Below are positions 51,160 to 59,141 of a stretch of DNA of 64,000 bases, piece after piece (the first letter of the stretch is position 1; the number at the start of each line of letters is the position of its first letter). Source of the DNA: Enterobacter asburiae (GTDB lineage: Bacteria > Pseudomonadota > Gammaproteobacteria > Enterobacterales > Enterobacteriaceae); NCBI RefSeq assembly GCF_024599655.1, contig NZ_CP102247.1:2480001-2544000 (forward strand), in the 5' to 3' direction. Under the pieces are notes generated by a model, which was not told where the DNA came from, searched no databases, and saw only the letters and a program-made list of their open reading frames with translations. Both the position numbers and the translations under genes were made by a program.

Positions 51160-52275
51160 ATGAATAAACAGTATGTATACAGCCGCAGGCGATTGTTAGC
51201 CGCAGGGGTGGTTTTTGTGTCGCTGATTGCCGCAGGTATCTACCTGCAGCCGGGCGTCAGCACGCCGTCCCCGCGCCAGACGGGTGATGCAACCATCGTC
51301 TCGTTCCTGACGCCACACCTCAGCGGTGCGCGTGGCAGCGTTGCCGTCGCACTTATCACGCCAAAGGGCGTGCAGTACGCCCTGTGGGACAGCGATTTTA
51401 CAAAACAGTATGAAATCGCCAGCCTGACCAAAACCATGACCAGCAGCCTGCTGATTGAGGCGCAGCGACGCGGCGAAGCGGCGCCGCAAACCCGCGTCGG
51501 TGAACTTATTCCGGAGATCGCAGGCCCGGCGAGCGATATTACCCTGGCGCAGCTGGCTTCGCATCGCTCCGGCCTTCCGCAGCTGGCGACGTCGTTACCC
51601 GAGAAAGTTCAGGTGATTAAGACCATCATCCTGCGTGACAATTTCTGGAAATTCGATGAGGGGACATTAATAGACATGGTGAATAAAGCCAGCGTCGAAC
51701 GCCCGGCCGGATTTGACTATTCCAACACCGGCTACGCGCTGCTGGGCCTGGCGCTGGCGCGTGCATCGCATCAATCTTTTGCTGACCTCCTGCAAACGCG
51801 AATATTCACTCAGGCACACATGACAGACTCCGTCGTTGCCAGTGATACAGCGCCCGCCTCTTCCACGTTCAGCCAGGGGCGGTCCGCTTCCGGCCTGAGC
51901 GAAGCGCCGTGGATCATGCACGCATTTGCCCCTGCCGGAGGCGTGCGTTCAACCATTGTCGATATGGCCCATTACGCTCAGTCGCTGCTGGCAGGCCAGC
52001 TCGCATGGAGCGACGCAATGACGCCGCAGTTTGCGACTGACGACCCCGATTCACGCGTGGGCTATGGCTGGTTCACCACGCGCATTCAGGGGCGCGATAT
52101 CACCTGGCATGATGGTGAATCGTCAGGGTTCGCTTCCGCTATTGCCTTCGACCGAAAGCGTAAAAGCGCCGTGGTGATCCTGTCCGACACCGCGTGGCCG
52201 GTGGTTGTCCCGGCCATACGGCTGCTATTAACCCAGCCACCTTATACAGCAGAGGCGCATCATGAACTGGATTGA
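51160..52275 (+). CDS. Serine hydrolase of the beta-lactamase/S12 family
   Basis: 371 residues. An N-terminal membrane helix or uncleaved signal (LLAAGVVFVSLIAAGIYL) precedes a class C beta-lactamase-like domain with SLTK (SxxK, nucleophile Ser), YSNTGYALLG (YxN) and HDGESSG (HxG in place of KTG). Members act as D-aminopeptidases, esterases or penicillin-binding hydrolases in the periplasm; it is not evidence of beta-lactam resistance. It is 10 bp behind the MipA gene and overlaps the next gene by 14 bp. A twin-arginine-like RRRLL lies before the helix. Confidence 0.85.
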   Translation: MNKQYVYSRRRLLAAGVVFVSLIAAGIYLQPGVSTPSPRQTGDATIVSFLTPHLSGARGSVAVALITPKGVQYALWDSDFTKQYEIASLTKTMTSSLLIEAQRRGEAAPQTRVGELIPEIAGPASDITLAQLASHRSGLPQLATSLPEKVQVIKTIILRDNFWKFDEGTLIDMVNKASVERPAGFDYSNTGYALLGLALARASHQSFADLLQTRIFTQAHMTDSVVASDTAPASSTFSQGRSASGLSEAPWIMHAFAPAGGVRSTIVDMAHYAQSLLAGQLAWSDAMTPQFATDDPDSRVGYGWFTTRIQGRDITWHDGESSGFASAIAFDRKRKSAVVILSDTAWPVVVPAIRLLLTQPPYTAEAHHELD

Positions 52276-52609
52276 TATTCTCTGGGCGATACTGACCTTC
52301 GTCTCGGCCCTGCTGTTTGCGTGCGGAACCTGGGCCGCGCGGTATAAACTTCGGCTGGTGAACACAATGCTGACCGTGGGAATAATTCTGTATAGCATGG
52401 AGATGTTGCAAACCATCACCCATCTGAATACTCCAGGTTACTTTTTCAGAATGCTCACCTGGGTGATTCAGGCGTCATATCTTGCCTTTAGCGTGTATCA
52501 CGTGTGGCCAAAACCCTGGATGAAACACGGAGCTAACTGTCTGAACAGCGGCAAGATTGCCATCGCGCTGATGCTTATGTCATGCTTGAGCATGCTGCTC
52601 TTAAAATAA
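52262..52609 (+). CDS. Small four-helix membrane protein of unknown function
   Basis: 115 residues with four predicted membrane helices (ILWAILTFVSALLFACG, NTMLTVGIILYSMEML, RMLTWVIQASYLAFSVY, KIAIALMLMSCLSMLLL) and almost no soluble domain. Not recognised. Its start lies inside the last codons of the serine-hydrolase gene (AGAGGCGC before the ATG), so translation is coupled. The stop is followed after 25 bp by the DUF2975 start. The position suggests a membrane partner of the hydrolase or of the DUF2975 protein. Confidence 0.75.
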   Translation: MNWIDILWAILTFVSALLFACGTWAARYKLRLVNTMLTVGIILYSMEMLQTITHLNTPGYFFRMLTWVIQASYLAFSVYHVWPKPWMKHGANCLNSGKIAIALMLMSCLSMLLLK

Positions 52610-52634
52610 TATGAAATATTCAGGAAGGTTCGAC

Positions 52635-53168
52635 GTGAATAGTGCGAGAGATAAACTCAGTCTGGTGCTCATTGCAGGGGTGCTGCCGCTCTTTCTCATC
52701 CTGGTATTAATCACCCCTCTGTGGATCTATTTCACCGGCGAGTCGTTTTTTATTTCCACTCTGCTAAAGCTCGCTGAGGTTCAGAATGACTTTCTGGCGG
52801 TTTCGACGGTTTCACCGCTACGCCAGATCCTCCTGCTGGCGATCCTTTATCTCCCCGCGGGGCTGTTTGCCTTTGCTGTCTGGCAGGGAATGAGCGTCAC
52901 GCGACAGGTTCGTCAAAAACAGATCCTCTCCCGGGCTCTGGCAAACAGCGTTCGCAAGATTGCCATCGCGATGCTAACCCTTGGGATCGCACTGCCGGTC
53001 TGTCGCTTTTTGATCCCGCTGACCATCGCGTGGCCGGGACATTACTACCAGGTCACCCTTTTGCTTGGGGATTTTGTTCTGTTATTAACAGGCGGTTTGC
53101 TGCTGGTAACGTTTCACTCCCTGGTCGAAGGGATCAAAGCGGAAGAAGAAAATAAGGAGTTCATCTAA
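52635..53168 (+). CDS. DUF2975 membrane protein
   Basis: 177 residues from a GTG at 52635, chosen because AGGAAGG sits 6 bases upstream; an ATG at 52611 in the same frame has no ribosome site. Four membrane helices (SLVLIAGVLPLFLILVLI, ILLLAILYLPAGLFAFAVW, IAIAMLTLGIALPVCRFL, LLLGDFVLLLTGGLLLVTF), the usual DUF2975 pattern. Such genes are nearly always followed by a short XRE gene, as here, and the pair is thought to form a membrane-linked regulatory unit. Confidence 0.8.
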   Translation: MNSARDKLSLVLIAGVLPLFLILVLITPLWIYFTGESFFISTLLKLAEVQNDFLAVSTVSPLRQILLLAILYLPAGLFAFAVWQGMSVTRQVRQKQILSRALANSVRKIAIAMLTLGIALPVCRFLIPLTIAWPGHYYQVTLLLGDFVLLLTGGLLLVTFHSLVEGIKAEEENKEFI

Positions 53169-53170
53169 TT

Positions 53171-53386
53171 ATGGCTGTCGTGGTTCATCTGGACAAAATG
53201 CTGGTAGAGAAGAAAATGACGTCCAGAGCACTGGCAGCCTTTGTGGGGATCACTGAGCAAAATCTGTCGCTGCTCAAGTCCGGCAAGGTGAAAGGGATAC
53301 GTTTTGATACGCTGGCGAAAATTTGCGAGGCGCTGCAGTGTCAACCCGGCGATATCCTTTCCTGGGAGCCGGACAGCCCGGAATGA
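53171..53386 (+). CDS. Short XRE (Cro/CI, YozG-like) transcriptional regulator
   Basis: 71 residues, essentially a bare helix-turn-helix: HLDKMLVEKKMTSRALAAFV, then ITEQNLSLLKSGKVKGIRFDTLAKICEALQCQPGDIL, the HTH_26 form. It begins 2 bp after the DUF2975 stop, with AAGGAG 11 bases before the ATG. Candidate autorepressor of the operon through the 28-bp palindrome, with the DUF2975 protein as membrane partner. The last 46 bp overlap the 3' end of a convergent LysR gene. Confidence 0.85.
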   Translation: MAVVVHLDKMLVEKKMTSRALAAFVGITEQNLSLLKSGKVKGIRFDTLAKICEALQCQPGDILSWEPDSPE

Positions 53387-54303
53387 CGCGCCTGCGCCAG
53401 CGTTTGCAGCTCCTCCTTAAGCCAGCGGGTTGCGCCCCGCTGTCCGCTGCGTTTATGTGAATATATTTTCACTTCGAACGTGCGTATCGAAAACGGTAAA
53501 GGAAAAATCCTCAGGTCCGCCGCCGCCGTCAGCTTCTCTGTGGCAAAACGGGGGATCGCCATCAGCAGGTCGCTTTCCGCAACGATAAACGGCGCGCTGA
53601 GCATCGACGGCGTTTTGATCGCGATTTGTCGGGTATAGCCCAACTGTTCGAGCCGCACGTCCAGAACGCCCTGCTTTTCATTCCATGGCGTCACCACCAG
53701 GTGTCGGGCTGCGAGATAATCCTCCAGCGTCAGACGCGTCCGCCGCGCGTTGCTGATAACCACATACTCATCTTCAAACCAGTCGATCTCTTCCAGTTCC
53801 GGGTGCCGGATATCATCCTGAGTGCTGAACCCCAGCGCGAGATCCACTTCGCCCGCCAGCAGTTCCGTCAGCGCCGGGCTGTGCGGCAGATAGCGCAATT
53901 CGAAACGCAAACCCGGGGCAGCAAGCTGCAGTTTATGCATCAGCGCGGGGAAAATGCACAGCGCGGTAAAGTCCGTAATCCCAATTTGTAAGCTTTCGGT
54001 ACTGCTGGCCGGGTCAAACTCCGGCTGCGGGGTCAGCTCATGATTCAGGAACGACAGTGCGGAAGCAATGGAAGGCGCAAGCTGAGCGGCATACACGCTG
54101 GGGGACATGCGATGCCCTTCCCGAAAAAATAGCGGGTCATTAAGGGTGATGCGCAAACGCGACAGCGCATGGCTCAATGCCGATGTGCTCATCGACAGCT
54201 CATCAGCGGCAAGCCGAACGGAACGGTGGCGGTAAATCGCGTCGAAAACGGGCAGCAGGTTTAAATCAAGGCGCCTCAGCACCGGATGCATAATATTCAT
54301 CAT
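53341..54303 (-). CDS. LysR family transcriptional regulator (NodD/LeuO-like)
   Basis: 320 residues. HTH in LDLNLLPVFDAIYRHRSVRLAADELSMSTSALSHALSRLRITLNDPLFFREG, the NodD/LeuO/YbeF-like style, and a C-terminal effector domain. ATGs at 54303, 54300 and 54291 are all in frame. The 3' end overlaps the XRE gene by 46 bp, so the two messages are antisense there. It is divergent from a GNAT gene; the spacer holds TACGGA-CAATAC-TCCGTA at 54329-54346, a likely binding site. Confidence 0.86.
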   Translation of the reverse strand: MMNIMHPVLRRLDLNLLPVFDAIYRHRSVRLAADELSMSTSALSHALSRLRITLNDPLFFREGHRMSPSVYAAQLAPSIASALSFLNHELTPQPEFDPASSTESLQIGITDFTALCIFPALMHKLQLAAPGLRFELRYLPHSPALTELLAGEVDLALGFSTQDDIRHPELEEIDWFEDEYVVISNARRTRLTLEDYLAARHLVVTPWNEKQGVLDVRLEQLGYTRQIAIKTPSMLSAPFIVAESDLLMAIPRFATEKLTAAADLRIFPLPFSIRTFEVKIYSHKRSGQRGATRWLKEELQTLAQARHSGLSGSQERISPG

Positions 54304-54393
54304 TTGTTGATTTCATTGCACTTAATTCTACGGACAATACTCCGTATGCTTAACGCCATCAATCGAAACACAGGCTAAAAAACAGGAAAAACA

Positions 54394-54870
54394 ATGAGCA
54401 TAACCATTCGTCAGGCCCGTCCCGAAGATGCGGCGGCAATTTACGCCATGATCTATGAGCTCGCGGTATATGAAAAAGCGCCGGAAGAAGTGGTGACCAC
54501 GCCAGAGGAGATCCGGGAAACGCTCTTTGGCGCAGGCACTAAAACCGAGGCGTTGATCGCGGAATGTGAAGGTAAGATCGCTGGCTATGTCGTGTTCTTC
54601 ACCAGCTATTCTACCTGGCTAGGACGCAACGGTATTTACATGGAAGACCTGTACGTTTCCCCGGACTATCGCGGTAAAGGCGCGGGAAGAGCGCTGCTGA
54701 AACATATCGCGCAGCTCGCGGTAAAACGGCAGTGCGGCCGCCTTGAATGGAGCGTGCTGGACTGGAACCAACCCGCCATTGATTTTTACCTGAGCATCGG
54801 CGCGCTGCCGCAGTCCGAATGGGTTCGCTATCGTCTTGATGGCGACGCGCTGCTGAGTTTTGCCGAATAA
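54394..54870 (+). CDS. GNAT family N-acetyltransferase (diamine acetyltransferase-like)
   Basis: 158 residues. Acetyl-CoA loop is VSPDYRGKGAGRALL; the upstream WLGRNGIYMEDLYV and downstream RLEWSVLDWNQPAIDFYLSIGA blocks are those of the spermidine/thialysine acetyltransferase (SSAT) group. Probably a cytoplasmic acetyltransferase for a small amine; the acceptor is not proven. AGGAAAAACA precedes the ATG. It is divergent from the LysR gene and may be its target. Confidence 0.86.
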   Translation: MSITIRQARPEDAAAIYAMIYELAVYEKAPEEVVTTPEEIRETLFGAGTKTEALIAECEGKIAGYVVFFTSYSTWLGRNGIYMEDLYVSPDYRGKGAGRALLKHIAQLAVKRQCGRLEWSVLDWNQPAIDFYLSIGALPQSEWVRYRLDGDALLSFAE

Positions 54871-55004
54871 CAGTGTCTCTCTGTGCGAGCCCCCCGCACA
54901 GAGATATATCCGAAAACAGCCCTGCCAGGTGCCGAAATTAACCTTTCGTCTCCCACATCCGCAAAGAGCGGCTATCCTTTAAATATCAACAAAAGGAGGC
55001 GAAA

Positions 55005-55277
55005 ATGTCCGATCTCGGTACTGATAAAAACACCCAGTTTGCAGAAGACAAAGCAAAAAATAAATTTGATGAACTTGCAGGTTCTGCGCAGCAGCAGTTT
55101 GGTGAATTCGTAGATTCACCAAAGCATCAGGTCAAAGGTGCGGCTAAAAAATATGCCGCGCAGGCCAGCGATGCGGTTTCCGACGTCACTGAAGCTGTCA
55201 GAAATAACCCCCTCACCGGCCTCGTCGCAGCGGGTGCGGTCGGTATTGTTCTCGGCCTGTTGCTGGGTCGAAAATAA
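55005..55277 (+). CDS. YqjD/ElaB-like (DUF883) tail-anchored stress protein
   Basis: 90 residues. The hydrophilic helical N-terminus (KNKFDELAGSAQQQFGEFV) looks like a CsbD segment, and the C-terminus is the DUF883 end: RNNPLTGLVAAGAVGIVLGLLLGRK, a glycine-rich membrane anchor closing with a positive tail. E. coli YqjD, ElaB and YgaM have the same anchor, bind ribosomes and are RpoS controlled. AAGGAGG lies 7 bases upstream of the ATG, and a CTATCCT sequence about 40 bp ahead is a plausible sigma-S -10. Confidence 0.85.
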   Translation: MSDLGTDKNTQFAEDKAKNKFDELAGSAQQQFGEFVDSPKHQVKGAAKKYAAQASDAVSDVTEAVRNNPLTGLVAAGAVGIVLGLLLGRK

Positions 55278-55279
55278 TA

Positions 55280-55305
55280 AAAGGCCCTTCGGGGCTTTAT
55301 TTTTC
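55280..55305 (+). terminator. Rho-independent terminator after the YqjD-like gene
   Basis: AAGGCCC with loop TTCG and GGGCTTT (one G-U pair), followed by ATTTTTC. Its end touches the stop of the convergent LuxR-EAL gene. Confidence 0.75.
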
Positions 55306-56769
55306 TTAACTGAACAACCTCACCATGCGGTCTAACTCTTCCTCTTTCACGGCGCGCGATAAATAATACCCCTGAAAGTTTTTCACGCCCAGCGCGACTA
55401 ATTTCTCAAACTTTTCTTCACTATCCACCCCCTCCGCAATACAGTCCGTTCCGGTCATGTCGCTATAAAACTGTATCGCTTTAATCAGGTTATAGTCATT
55501 GTCGTTTGCCACAAAATGCTCAACGATGTCCCGATCCAGCTTGAGTCCATCAAAATGCACCTGCCGCACCGGGAACATGGTTTGATGATTAGAGAAACAG
55601 TCATCCAAAAACAATCGACACCCCGTATTACGTAAATGCCGCATGGTTTCAGGGATCCTTTTGTCCTTCGTCACGTCAATATCTTCTGCAAATTCAAAGA
55701 CCAGCTTTTCAGCCCATTGCGGTTTGAGCAGCATGTCGATAGCCTTCCTTGCCATATCAGGCAATGCATTCCCTGACGCCAGGCGAGGCGGAATATTTAC
55801 TGAAAAATAGTATTTGCCATTATACTTATTGATCCCCGACACGGCAGCATGGATAACTAACGCTGTTATTTTTAACCATATCTCATGATTTGAGATATCC
55901 GTGAGAAAGCTGGCTGGCTTGACGATTTTACCGTTTTTATTCCAGCGGATCAGTATCTCAAAACCTACGCCCTTTTTGTCACGATCGGTAATAATCTGAT
56001 AGGCAGGGAAGATCTCTCTCCTAAGTAGCGCATTAAATATTTCCGTTTCCTTATCCGTGAATTCTCTTTTTTGACGCTGATGTTTAACTCCCCCTTTCGC
56101 TTTAAAATTGTGCGGCTCGTGTAACCATCGCTTAATTAAGCGTAATTTCAGCACACCTTCCTTACGGTGGGTATAAACCGTCTTATTAGAAAGCCCCATT
56201 TCGTCGCACATTTCTTTTACGGACATGCCGCGGTAGAAATTTAATAAAACGTCAATCTCTCTTTTTGTTAGCCACTTAAGATTTTCTTGCGAAGAATTAT
56301 CCCTGCAGCGATCGCGTAATAAATACGAACGATCCTTAAAAACGTGATGTTGCGTATAAGAACAGGTAATAGCATCTGAAATACGGGCTATACGAATCAA
56401 TGACAATTGATAACTGTTATTTAAAAGACTGCCCAGAGTGCGGTAAAGCCAGCCATCCGGTATGTCACCATACAGGGTGACGCGTCGAATAACGGGAAGC
56501 GTATTGAGCACGGAAGCCAGCCGCTTCAGGCTCTCCAGGAGATTGACGATACCTTTCCCGAGAAACGCTACAATATGAGCATTCTGATTTATAAGGATAT
56601 TTTCCATATCCTGTTGGGATACCTCATCACCGTCAAAGTGAATATGCGAAGCCTGTATACCGTACTGGTTAAGGATTAGACGATATCCCTGGAACGTAAA
56701 ACCGCAGGCTGAGATGACATATTTTTGTTCATCGCACGCCCCATTTCTCATAGAAATTTTGTGGGTCAT
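55306..56769 (-). CDS. LuxR-type HTH plus EAL domain protein (PdeL-like) with atypical loop 6
   Basis: 487 residues: an unrecognised N-terminal part (1-160), a LuxR/FixJ HTH (165-212, LTKREIDVLLNFYRGMS and SNKTVYTHRKEGVLKLRL), and an EAL domain (240-485). EAL residues kept: Glu271 (EILIRW), Asn325, Glu359, Asp389-Asp390, Lys410, Glu446, Gln466. The loop normally reading DDFGTG is DDCFSNHQ. It is either a transcription factor that binds cyclic-di-GMP or a weak phosphodiesterase. Same HTH-EAL arrangement as E. coli PdeL, but with an extra N-terminal domain. Adjacent to the adhesin secretion locus. Likely regulator of surface adhesion (inference). Confidence 0.85.
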   Translation of the reverse strand: MTHKISMRNGACDEQKYVISACGFTFQGYRLILNQYGIQASHIHFDGDEVSQQDMENILINQNAHIVAFLGKGIVNLLESLKRLASVLNTLPVIRRVTLYGDIPDGWLYRTLGSLLNNSYQLSLIRIARISDAITCSYTQHHVFKDRSYLLRDRCRDNSSQENLKWLTKREIDVLLNFYRGMSVKEMCDEMGLSNKTVYTHRKEGVLKLRLIKRWLHEPHNFKAKGGVKHQRQKREFTDKETEIFNALLRREIFPAYQIITDRDKKGVGFEILIRWNKNGKIVKPASFLTDISNHEIWLKITALVIHAAVSGINKYNGKYYFSVNIPPRLASGNALPDMARKAIDMLLKPQWAEKLVFEFAEDIDVTKDKRIPETMRHLRNTGCRLFLDDCFSNHQTMFPVRQVHFDGLKLDRDIVEHFVANDNDYNLIKAIQFYSDMTGTDCIAEGVDSEEKFEKLVALGVKNFQGYYLSRAVKEEELDRMVRLFS

Positions 56770-57045
56770 AACCTGCTCCTGGGCACTGAAGCGCCATTTC
56801 CATTTGTGAATGCATAAAATTTAACGCACCTGTTATAAGCATTAATTTTACAGTACAGCCTCAGGCTAAGAAACAGTTATCAGCCGAACTCACAGGAACA
56901 TCTTTGCGTTAATCACCGTCGTTTAAATATACTTTTCTTTGCAAATAACAACGGCAAATATCTCATTCACAGGGTATAATGACAATTCCGAAAAAGAAGA
57001 CTGGACACTTCATCTATCGGCTCATCCAAATACGAGAAAAATGCT

Positions 57046-57930
57046 ATGGATAATCACATCTCATCCAGGGCCTTGCTACATCGAAGGGATGTTATAAAGA
57101 ACAATCCCCGATTCGGTGAGGCAATATTAGAGCACTACACAATTAATGACACCATCTACAAAAAACAGCCTCTTTTCTACAAGACCATGCTGCAGGAATC
57201 ACGGTTTAACATTATTCTCTCTATGTGTTGTTTTATTTTTGGAAATCAGGCGGAATCCGTTTCAGAGATAAAAGAGTTATGTTCTCGCTATAAGATAGCC
57301 AGCCCCAACAGCGTTATTGCGATCATTACGATACTGAGAACCACCGGGCGCATCAAGACCTGGCGCTGCACGGAAGACCGACGCAAAACGAGAATCGCGC
57401 CAACCGAAAAAGGTTTGAATGAACTTAAACGCTATATGTCCGGCGCATTTTTGCCAGTCAGCATTCTGTATCCGGCATTTAATATTAATGTTAACCTGCT
57501 GGATAATGATATTTTGAGAAATAACTTCTTCCGCCGTGCGGCAGAATATCTTTTTCGGGGATTAACGTTCAGAAAGGTTTTGCCAGAAGTGGGGTTATTT
57601 ATCGATAAGGATGGTGGCCGCATGATTATGCTTTATATTTATCTGCAGGCCATGAAAAATAAATCCGCTCACGGCGCGGTTATTGATTATTCGGCCAGCA
57701 CGCTCGCAAAAGAATTTTTCGTTTCACGCATCCACGTCAACCGAATTATCAAATCGGCACAAGAGGCGGGTTATGTTAAAGATCGTGGTGATGGTCGGAT
57801 GTCGATATACCCGGCGTTTATCGAACTTGTCGAAAACTATGCCGGTTTATATTTTGCGTATGTTACGCATTACATCAACGTTGTCCCTAAAGAGCGACGC
57901 CACGCTCACAGCGTGACGTCAACCGTATAA
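57046..57930 (+). CDS. Predicted winged-helix regulator, unknown family
   Basis: 294 residues, basic. Two segments look like winged helices: about residues 68-130 (SVSEIKELCSRYKIASPNSVIAI then RRKTRIAPTEKGLNELKRYM, the latter like a MarR wing and final helix) and about residues 215-260 (SASTLAKEFFVSRIHVNRIIKSAQEAGYVKDRGDGRM). No membrane helix or enzymatic motif. I do not recognise the family. Divergent from the LuxR-EAL gene (276-bp AT-rich spacer) and convergent with the secretion genes; possibly a dedicated regulator of the adhesin locus. Confidence 0.7.
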   Translation: MDNHISSRALLHRRDVIKNNPRFGEAILEHYTINDTIYKKQPLFYKTMLQESRFNIILSMCCFIFGNQAESVSEIKELCSRYKIASPNSVIAIITILRTTGRIKTWRCTEDRRKTRIAPTEKGLNELKRYMSGAFLPVSILYPAFNINVNLLDNDILRNNFFRRAAEYLFRGLTFRKVLPEVGLFIDKDGGRMIMLYIYLQAMKNKSAHGAVIDYSASTLAKEFFVSRIHVNRIIKSAQEAGYVKDRGDGRMSIYPAFIELVENYAGLYFAYVTHYINVVPKERRHAHSVTSTV

Positions 57931-57937
57931 TCCAGCA

Positions 57938-57959
57938 GGCGTTCGGTGTTCCGAACGCC
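57938..57959. terminator. Hairpin between convergent genes
   Basis: Perfect 9-bp stem GGCGTTCGG 57938-57946 / CCGAACGCC 57951-57959 with loop TGTT, in the 35-bp gap between the winged-helix gene and the HlyD gene. No clear T-run, so termination is only probable. Confidence 0.55.
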
Positions 57960-57965
57960 ATTCCC

Positions 57966-59141
57966 CTATCGTTCCCGCAGCGCCTCCTTTGCCTTGTTCA
58001 GCGGTTTTAACAGATAATCCAGAATGGTTTTGCTGCCGGTTTTAATATCAACAGTGGCAATCATGCCCGGAAAGACCGGAAATTCCTGACCTTGCTTATT
58101 GGTCAGATGGTTACTGTCGGTACGAATATAGACGCGATAGTAGTAGACATCCCTTTTGACCTCATCTTGCAGGGTGTCCGGCGAAATCATGGTCACTTCC
58201 CCTTCCAGTCCGCCGTAAATGGAGTAGTCATAGGCCGTAATTTTCACCAGCGCTTTCTGGCCAGGATGAATAAACGCCACATCGCGCGGCGAGATTTTCG
58301 CTTCGACCACCATCTGATCGTCAAGCGGGACCAGGCTCATCAGCTTGCCGTTCGGTGGGATAACGCCTCCCACGGTCGTGACGTCAATATCCTTCACGAT
58401 CCCGCGAACCGGGGCGTTGAAGGTCAGCCGGGTCAGGGAGTCCTCACGCCCTTTCATCACCGAACGCTGGGCCTCAATCTCCGCATTGGCTTTCGCCAGC
58501 TCTTCACGGGCGCGAACGTAGTACTGGTTTTTCATCTCGGTGATTTTATTCTCAAGCTCATTTTTTTGACGCTCAAGACGTAACACCTCAACCTTGCTGG
58601 CCGCCCCCTGGGTCACCAGCGGACGGGTCAACGACAGCTCGCGCTGCACCAGTTCGGCCCCCTGACGCAACCCGGCCAGCCCTTTTTCGAGGCTCTCACG
58701 ACGGGACTGGTAGAGCGCCGTTTCCTGTTTAACCAGCTCAACGTCGTCATCCAGCTCTTCCGGGAACGCAAGTTCCGTGTCGTTCACCTCGGCCTTCAGG
58801 CGCGCCGCCGTTGCCAGCGCCGCATTCAGACGAGACTCGCTCTCCAGCACGCTCGACTCGGTTTTTGTTCGGTCTAGCTGCGCGAGCTGCTGGCCGCGTT
58901 CCACAATGTCACCTTCACGCACCATCAGGCTGTGGATAATGCCGCCTTCCAGGGACTGAATGACCTGCTCATGAGAAGACGGTATGACCTTGCCGCTGCC
59001 GGTCGTCACTTCATCCAGATGGAACAGGCTTGCCCAGGCGATAAACACCGCCAGCAGGGCGAACAGCGACCATGCCACCAGTGACGAGCGCGGCAGGCGT
59101 GGCTCCTTCAGTCGGCTATTGAATCGAGAGAAATCATTCAT
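57966..59141 (-). CDS. HlyD-family type I secretion membrane-fusion protein (LapC-like)
   Basis: 391 residues. One N-terminal membrane helix (SSLVAWSLFALLAVFIAWAS), then a lipoyl-like half (SLEGGIIHSLMVREGDIVERGQQLAQLD), a long coiled-coil hairpin (about residues 95-240) and the beta-barrel/lipoyl return (APVRGIVKDIDVTTVGGVIPPNG). This is the adaptor that joins the ABC transporter to a TolC-like channel for export of the adhesin. Its start overlaps the ABC stop (ATGA). No outer-membrane channel gene is in the window. Confidence 0.93.
   Translation of the reverse strand: MNDFSRFNSRLKEPRLPRSSLVAWSLFALLAVFIAWASLFHLDEVTTGSGKVIPSSHEQVIQSLEGGIIHSLMVREGDIVERGQQLAQLDRTKTESSVLESESRLNAALATAARLKAEVNDTELAFPEELDDDVELVKQETALYQSRRESLEKGLAGLRQGAELVQRELSLTRPLVTQGAASKVEVLRLERQKNELENKITEMKNQYYVRAREELAKANAEIEAQRSVMKGREDSLTRLTFNAPVRGIVKDIDVTTVGGVIPPNGKLMSLVPLDDQMVVEAKISPRDVAFIHPGQKALVKITAYDYSIYGGLEGEVTMISPDTLQDEVKRDVYYYRVYIRTDSNHLTNKQGQEFPVFPGMIATVDIKTGSKTILDYLLKPLNKAKEALRER

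Noticed and set aside
51160..52275. Beta-lactam resistance gene
   Set aside because: The fold is S12 with SLTK and YSN, but the third motif is HDG rather than KTG, there is an N-terminal membrane helix, and no AmpR-like gene is adjacent; a peptidase or esterase role is more likely.
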